Assembly (NCBI GenBank): GCA_041664965.1
Contig: JBAYJT010000019.1
Coordinates: forward strand, 1 to 28,103
Source of the DNA: JBAYJT01 sp041664965
GTDB taxonomy: Bacteria > Pseudomonadota > Gammaproteobacteria > UBA9339
Reading direction: 5' to 3'
DNA: 28,103 nt
Each line of letters begins with the position of its first letter. Positions within the stretch are counted from its first letter, which is position 1. A model generated the notes under the pieces. It did not search any database, had not been told where the DNA came from, and worked only from the letters and a program-made list of their open reading frames with translations. The translations under genes and the position numbers were made by a program. Positions 24,313-28,103 of the stretch are shown piece after piece.

Positions 24313-24939
24313 TCACTTACGCTCAATCTTCACGCTTTTCTTCGGCAAAATTACGCCTAAAGAAATGATGAATTTCAAGGCGGCGTCGACGCTGATGCTT
24401 AGTTCTTTGACGTCTTTTTTGGGAACAAAGAGTAAATAGCCGCCGGTGGGGTTAGGAGTGGTTGGTACAAAAACGGTAAGCATTTCTTCGCCAGTGTTTT
24501 CATTGATTTCCGGCATGCCAGAACCAGTTTGAAAAGCCATAGTCCAGGCGCCTTTGCGCGGATATTCGATCATGACAACTTTGCGAAATGACTGGCCGCT
24601 TGGCTTAAACATAGTGCTTAATATCTGCTGGACGCTAGCATAAATAGAACGTACTAGCGGAATTTTGGCGAGTAACGCTTCACCTAAACCAACTAGATAT
24701 TTGCCGATAAAATTAGTCACTAACATTCCAGTAAAAAACACAATAATCAAAACAACAAGAAGTCCTAAGCCTGGAATGCGAAAGCCTATGAAAGTCTCGG
24801 GACGATATGCCGCCGGCACAAGCGCCATAATATTATCGAACTTTTCGATCAAATAGCTGATCAAAGATACGGTTACCCAAAGCGGCGCTAAAACTAAGCA
24901 TCCTGCAATGAGATAATTTTTTATCCTGTTTTTTTTCAT
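24313..24939 (-). CDS. DUF502 family membrane protein
   Basis: From ATG at 24939 the protein has 208 residues. Two membrane segments are clear: NYLIAGCLVLAPLWVTVSLIS and, after FIGFRIPGLGL, LVVLIIVFFTGMLVTNFIG. The segment LLAKIPLVRSIYASVQQI and the following soluble domain (VMIEYPRKGAWTMAFQTG, VFVPTTPNPTGGYLLFVP) are hallmarks of DUF502, a conserved inner-membrane family without a settled function. The upstream in-frame start at 24972 is rejected because AAGGTG lies at the right distance before 24939 and overlaps the stop of the FmdB-like gene. FmdB-like and DUF502 genes commonly sit beside aspS in gammaproteobacteria; here the kinase gene lies between. Confidence 0.88.
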   Translation of the reverse strand: MKKNRIKNYLIAGCLVLAPLWVTVSLISYLIEKFDNIMALVPAAYRPETFIGFRIPGLGLLVVLIIVFFTGMLVTNFIGKYLVGLGEALLAKIPLVRSIYASVQQILSTMFKPSGQSFRKVVMIEYPRKGAWTMAFQTGSGMPEINENTGEEMLTVFVPTTPNPTGGYLLFVPKKDVKELSISVDAALKFIISLGVILPKKSVKIERK

Positions 24940-24949
24940 AGGTGGCACC

Positions 24950-25288
24950 TTAAGATTTTGCATTTTTATCACTCTTGGCGGTTTTTTCCGCTGGTTTTGT
25001 TTCAGTTGTTTTAGGATTTGCTTTAGCGTCTTCTTTTTCTGGTTTTTTAGAAGGATCTTTATCTGTAGACTCAGCTTTAACTGGCGTAGGTTCTGGCTTC
25101 TTCGTGTCTTTTGTGTAATCCGTTTTATACCAACCGCTGCCCTTCAATTTAAAATTAAGCGGCGTTATTAGTTTTTGCAAACCTTTTTTACTACATTTGG
25201 GACAAGTTTTTAGAGGAGAATCGCTCGGTTTTTGCAATTCCTCAAATTGATGTCCACAAAATTTACAACGATATTCATAGATTGGCAT
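24950..25288 (-). CDS. FmdB-like zinc ribbon protein with Lys/Glu-rich tail
   Basis: This 112-residue protein begins MPIYEYRCKFCGHQFEEL, the standard opening of the FmdB/CxxC zinc-ribbon family. The metal ligands are Cys8, Cys11, Cys29 and Cys32, followed by FKLKGSGWYKTDY, also typical. From about residue 60 it is an unstructured tail of Lys, Glu, Thr, Pro and Asp, common in these proteins. The function is not firmly known; a role in nucleic-acid binding or regulation has been suggested. AGGA precedes the ATG at 25288. Its stop lies 10 bases before the DUF502 start, so the two are one transcript. Confidence 0.88.
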   Translation of the reverse strand: MPIYEYRCKFCGHQFEELQKPSDSPLKTCPKCSKKGLQKLITPLNFKLKGSGWYKTDYTKDTKKPEPTPVKAESTDKDPSKKPEKEDAKANPKTTETKPAEKTAKSDKNAKS

Positions 25289-25312
25289 TGTTCTATCCTA
25301 AAATCCAAAAAA

Positions 25313-25424
25313 AATTATGAGTTATGAATGATGAATTATGAATTGAAGAAAAAAAACATTGCAATGATTTTATATAAAAGAAATTCCTTAAAAATTCATA
25401 ATTCATAATTTATCATTCATAATT
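25313..25424. repeat. AT-rich heptamer inverted-repeat element, copy C
   Basis: Left arm 25313-25344 and right arm about 25392-25424 consist of ATTATGA-type heptamers and their complements, sharing at least 14 bases of inverted identity (AATTCATAATTCAT). The centre is an A/T-rich stretch of about 45 bases. Repeat copy 6 follows directly. The element is upstream of the FmdB-like gene. Confidence 0.7.
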
Positions 25425-25428
25425 ACCC

Positions 25429-25474
25429 CGAAAACATGTCTACAAGAAATCGTTATAAATCAACGAGTTATAAA
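25429..25474 (+). repeat. ACATGTCTAC repeat, copy 6
   Basis: GAAAACATGTCTACAAG, then CGTTATAAATCAACGAGTTATA is a near-complete copy of the family and closest to copy 4 in its 3' half (TAAATCAACGAGTTA). Confidence 0.72.
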
Positions 25475-25492
25475 ATCAAATTTATTTCCCCA

Positions 25493-25543
25493 ATAATTCA
25501 TCATCCATAATTCATAATTCATCATTCATAACTTATAATTTTC
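25493..25543. repeat. Extra heptamer-repeat arm beside metK
   Basis: About six ATTCATA/ATTCATC-type heptamers in tandem lie between repeat copy 6 and the metK stop (25549). They have the same orientation as the right arm of copy C and could pair with its left arm as well, so the copy 6 repeat is flanked by heptamer tracts on both sides. Confidence 0.65.
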
Positions 25544-25548
25544 CCATA

Positions 25549-26709
25549 CTAAACCCCCGCCGCATTGCGGAGCAAATCCGCCTTATCCGTCTTTTCCCAA
25601 GTAAAGTCTTCTTCTTCCCGACCAAAGTGGCCGAAGGCGGCCGTATTTTGGTAAATCGGACGAAGAAGATCTAAGCTTTTGATAATTCCAGCTGGCGTCA
25701 AATCAAAATTTTCGGCAATTAATTTAACCAAAACGCTGTTTGGCACTTTGCCTGTTCCAAAAGTATTAACACTAACTGAAACTGGTTCAGCAACGCCAAT
25801 GGCATAAGCAACTTGAATTTCGCACTTATCAGCTAAACCAGCAGCCACAATGTTTTTGGCCACGTAGCGCATAGCATAGCATGCCGAACGGTCAACTTTG
25901 GATGGATCTTTTCCGGAAAATCCGCCACCACCATGACGTGCCATACCACCATAAGTATCGACGATAATTTTACGTCCAGTCAAACCGCAATCAGCAATTG
26001 GTCCACCGCTCACAAATCTTCCAGTTGGGTTTACATAAAACTTCGTATTTTTAGTAATAAGATTTTCTGGAATAATCGGCCGAATAATTTCTTCAATAAC
26101 CGCCTCGACTAAGTCTTTTTGTTCAATATCAGGATGGTGCTGCGTAGAAACCACTATAGCTGAGGCTTCTATGGGCTTCCCATCAACATAGCGCAAAGTC
26201 ACTTGGCTTTTCGCATCTGGCCTGAGCCAAGGCAAAACTTTTTTATGCAATAATTCAGATTGACGCTGCATTAGACGATGCGCATACAAAATTGGCGCTG
26301 GCATTAACACATCAGTCTCTGTGCAAGCATAGCCAAACATGAGGCCTTGATCGCCAGCTCCTTGCGCTTTTTCTTCGCCTTCATCTACACCCTGCGCTAT
26401 ATCGGGTGATTGCTTGGTAATAGAAGATAAAACAGCGCAGGAACCAGCTTCAAAGCCAATACTAGCATCAGTGTAGCCAATTTTACGAATTGTTGCTCGG
26501 GCAATTTCATCAATATCGACCCAAGCATTTGTTGTAACTTCACCAGCTATCTGTACCATACCTGACTTTACAATAGTCTCAATAGCTACACGGGCACGCG
26601 GGTCCTGAGCAATAATAGCATCTAAAACGCCGTCAGAAATTTGATCAGCCACCTTGTCTGGATGCCCTGGAGATACCGATTCAGATGTAAATAAAAATTC
26701 GTCTTGCAT
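25549..26709 (-). CDS. metK: S-adenosylmethionine synthetase
   Basis: Makes SAM from methionine and ATP. The 386-residue length is standard (384 in Escherichia coli). Motifs are TSESVSPGHPDK with His16, GAGDQGLMFGYA, the loop GGGGFSGKDPSKVDRSACYA (P-loop-like; the first part is normally GGGAFSGKDP) and CEIQVAYAIGVAEPVSV. It ends in WEKTDKADLLRNAAGV. GGAG precedes the ATG at 26709, 20 bases after epmB, so the two are probably cotranscribed; SAM is the cofactor of the EpmB reaction. No SAM riboswitch is visible upstream. Confidence 0.97.
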   Translation of the reverse strand: MQDEFLFTSESVSPGHPDKVADQISDGVLDAIIAQDPRARVAIETIVKSGMVQIAGEVTTNAWVDIDEIARATIRKIGYTDASIGFEAGSCAVLSSITKQSPDIAQGVDEGEEKAQGAGDQGLMFGYACTETDVLMPAPILYAHRLMQRQSELLHKKVLPWLRPDAKSQVTLRYVDGKPIEASAIVVSTQHHPDIEQKDLVEAVIEEIIRPIIPENLITKNTKFYVNPTGRFVSGGPIADCGLTGRKIIVDTYGGMARHGGGGFSGKDPSKVDRSACYAMRYVAKNIVAAGLADKCEIQVAYAIGVAEPVSVSVNTFGTGKVPNSVLVKLIAENFDLTPAGIIKSLDLLRPIYQNTAAFGHFGREEEDFTWEKTDKADLLRNAAGV

Positions 26710-26729
26710 AATATTTTCTCCGCTAAAAG

Positions 26730-27488
26730 CTATAGTAATGTTTTTGATTTTTCCCCAGGAATCTCCTGCACCAAACGTGGCACCAAATAACCTGGCAACA
26801 AGGATCGAAGTTTACGCTGCAAAGTTCGCGCTTTAGTGACACTCACAGCAAAATATTCCGCACCCTCTACCTTGTCAAGTAAATGCAAATAGTAAGGCAT
26901 AACGCCAATTTCTGCTAACTTTTCGCTCAAATTTACTAAAGTTTTAACAGAATCGTTCACGCCATGTAATAAAACCGATTGGTTTAATAAAATAATACCG
27001 GCTGCACGTAGACTCTCTGCTGTTGCAATCACTTTCTCGTCTATTTCATCGGCGTGATTACAATGTATAACCAAAACTGGCTTAAAACGCGTTGAAATCA
27101 ATGCTGCTATAAGCTCAGCATTAATGAGGCTAGGATCAGCAATTGGCAAGCGAGTGTGAATGCGTAAGCGTTTTAGATGATGAATTTCAGCTAAATCAGC
27201 CAACACTTTTGCTAAATATTCTGCCTTAACAAAAAGCGGATCACCACCACTTAAAATCACTTCGCTGATATTGTTATTTTGTCGCAAATAAGCGTAAATT
27301 TTATTCAATTCAGAAAGAGAAAGCTGTTTTTTGTCTTTCAAAAAATGTTTACGAAAACAGAAAGGACAATAAGTCGCACATTCATTGGTGAGCAAAATCA
27401 GCGCGCGACCATAGTATTTATGCAAAAGACCAGGCAGAAGCTCTACCTGCTTTTCTTTCAAAGGATCTAATGTATATTTTTCTACCAT
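26730..27488 (-). CDS. epmB: EF-P beta-lysylation protein EpmB (lysine 2,3-aminomutase), short N-terminus
   Basis: A radical-SAM, PLP-dependent enzyme that turns (S)-alpha-lysine into (R)-beta-lysine for attachment to EF-P Lys34. The SAM cluster motif CxxxCxxC is at Cys37, Cys41 and Cys44 (CATYCPFCFRKHF). The EVILSGGDPL and RIHTRLPIADP segments fit, as does MPYYLHLLDKVEGAEYF. The C-terminal GYLVPRLVQEI...KSKTLL contains the likely PLP lysine. At 252 residues it lacks about 85-90 N-terminal residues of the usual ~340. A TAA stop immediately precedes the ATG in frame, so no longer start exists. The catalytic core is complete. It diverges from efp across 167 bases. Function likely, effect of the truncation unknown. 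Confidence 0.88.
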   Translation of the reverse strand: MVEKYTLDPLKEKQVELLPGLLHKYYGRALILLTNECATYCPFCFRKHFLKDKKQLSLSELNKIYAYLRQNNNISEVILSGGDPLFVKAEYLAKVLADLAEIHHLKRLRIHTRLPIADPSLINAELIAALISTRFKPVLVIHCNHADEIDEKVIATAESLRAAGIILLNQSVLLHGVNDSVKTLVNLSEKLAEIGVMPYYLHLLDKVEGAEYFAVSVTKARTLQRKLRSLLPGYLVPRLVQEIPGEKSKTLL

Positions 27489-27655
27489 TTATCTGTATCT
27501 CATAAGGCAGGCACAAAACCCAATCGTACGTAATATAGCCATTGTCGTTAACTTCTGCAACACTTAAACCCATGATTTTATTGACTTCATCCAGTATTTG
27601 CATAGTATTGCACATACTAAAAATATTTTTTTGCAATTTTTAATCGAGATACAAC

Positions 27656-28103
27656 ATGGCAACAGTCACAACTAATGATTTCAAACCAGGCTTAAAAGTC
27701 ATCATGGACAGCGATCCTTGTAGCATCGTGGAGAACGAATTTGTCAAACCCGGCAAAGGCCAGGCTTTCAATCGCGTTAAAATTCGCAACCTAAGAACTG
27801 GTCGCACCATCGAAAGAACATTCAAGTCTGGCGATGGCCTTGAAGCTGCTGACATTGTCGATCTAGATTTACAATATCTCTACAACGACGGCCAGGCGCT
27901 ACATTTTATGTCGCCAGAAAATTACGAACAGTATTCTTTCAACGTCGACAAAGCCGAAGACATTATCAAATGGCTGAAAGGCGAAGACATGTGCGTAGGA
28001 ACTCTTTGGAATGGCGTGATAATTTCTGTTGCTCCTCCCATTTTTGTCATGCTAAGAGTTACCGAAACTGAACCAAGCATTCGCGGCGATACCGTTACAG
28101 GCG
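27656..28103 (+). CDS. efp: Elongation factor P, 5' part (runs off the window)
   Basis: Relieves ribosome stalling at proline runs. 149 codons are visible from ATG at 27656; the last ~40 residues lie beyond the window. The N-terminal KOW-like domain carries FVKPGKGQAFNRVKIR, with Lys34 at the exact position modified by EpmA/EpmB/EpmC in Escherichia coli. The TFKSGDGLEAADIVDLDLQYLYNDG segment and TLWNGVIISVAPP also match closely. GAGAT lies upstream as a modest ribosome-binding site. It is divergent from epmB, the gene for the enzyme that makes its modifying group, the normal pairing in this group. The 27489-27655 spacer shows no clear promoter; a 72-codon minus-strand reading frame there is treated as a finding. 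Confidence 0.96.
   Translation, partial: MATVTTNDFKPGLKVIMDSDPCSIVENEFVKPGKGQAFNRVKIRNLRTGRTIERTFKSGDGLEAADIVDLDLQYLYNDGQALHFMSPENYEQYSFNVDKAEDIIKWLKGEDMCVGTLWNGVIISVAPPIFVMLRVTETEPSIRGDTVTG

Noticed and set aside
26710..26729. SAM riboswitch in front of metK
   Set aside because: Only 20 bases separate epmB from metK, with no room for and no sign of riboswitch structure.

Overview
The window looks like a piece of chromosome from an AT-rich gammaproteobacterium of the Legionellales/Coxiella type, most likely an intracellular or amoeba-associated bacterium. The grounds are: core genes of gammaproteobacterial form (efp with Lys34, epmB, metK, aspS, lpxB, tRNA-Val), a mevalonate-pathway HMG-CoA synthase (known in Legionella and Coxiella, rare in other gammaproteobacteria), and two eukaryote-like, probably secreted proteins: a leucine-rich-repeat/tyrosine-kinase-like kinase and an ankyrin-type Ser/Thr/Ala-rich protein. 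Genus assignment is inference. Most genes are on the minus strand. The plus-strand exceptions are a Panacea toxin-antitoxin pair with an ABC exporter (12.4-15.5 kb) and efp at the right edge.

Layout. 0-2 kb: 5' part of an aspartase/fumarase-family gene downstream of an AbiEi/AbiEii type IV toxin-antitoxin operon whose promoter overlaps an inverted repeat. 2-5 kb: aromatic amino acid permease and a full aspartase (aspA), with palindrome-rich spacers. 5.2-9.1 kb: GH65 maltose phosphorylase and an SLC45-like MFS sugar transporter, a likely maltose-use module. 9.2-12.1 kb: PBP4-type carboxypeptidase, tRNA-Val(CAC), mvaS. 12.4-13.3 kb: AT-rich Panacea-domain antitoxin candidate and a small partner. 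13.4-15.5 kb: ABC-2 exporter ATPase and permease. 15.7-18.5 kb: 950-residue modular ankyrin/low-complexity protein. 18.7-25.3 kb: lpxB, aspS, LRR-kinase, DUF502, FmdB-like zinc ribbon. 25.5-28.1 kb: metK, epmB (short at its N-terminus) and, divergently, efp.

Intergenic spaces are unusually structured. I see (a) six copies of a ~40-bp repeat with the core ACATGTCTAC ... TAAATCAA ... GTTATA; (b) three AT-rich elements built of degenerate ATTATGA heptamers in inverted orientation, adjoining three copies of repeat (a); and (c) GC-richer multi-arm palindromes, one of which folds on paper as a cloverleaf (5042-5126). These fill most spacers over 150 bp.

How the genes work together: the permease, aspartase and aspartase-like gene fit use of amino acids as carbon and nitrogen source. 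The transporter and phosphorylase fit uptake and phosphorolysis of maltose, although the beta-phosphoglucomutase this route needs is not in the window. MetK supplies SAM, which EpmB uses for the lysine chemistry that modifies EF-P Lys34. LpxB and PBP4 serve the cell envelope. The kinase and the ankyrin-type protein are the best candidates for host-directed effectors. The two toxin-antitoxin-like pairs are accessory.
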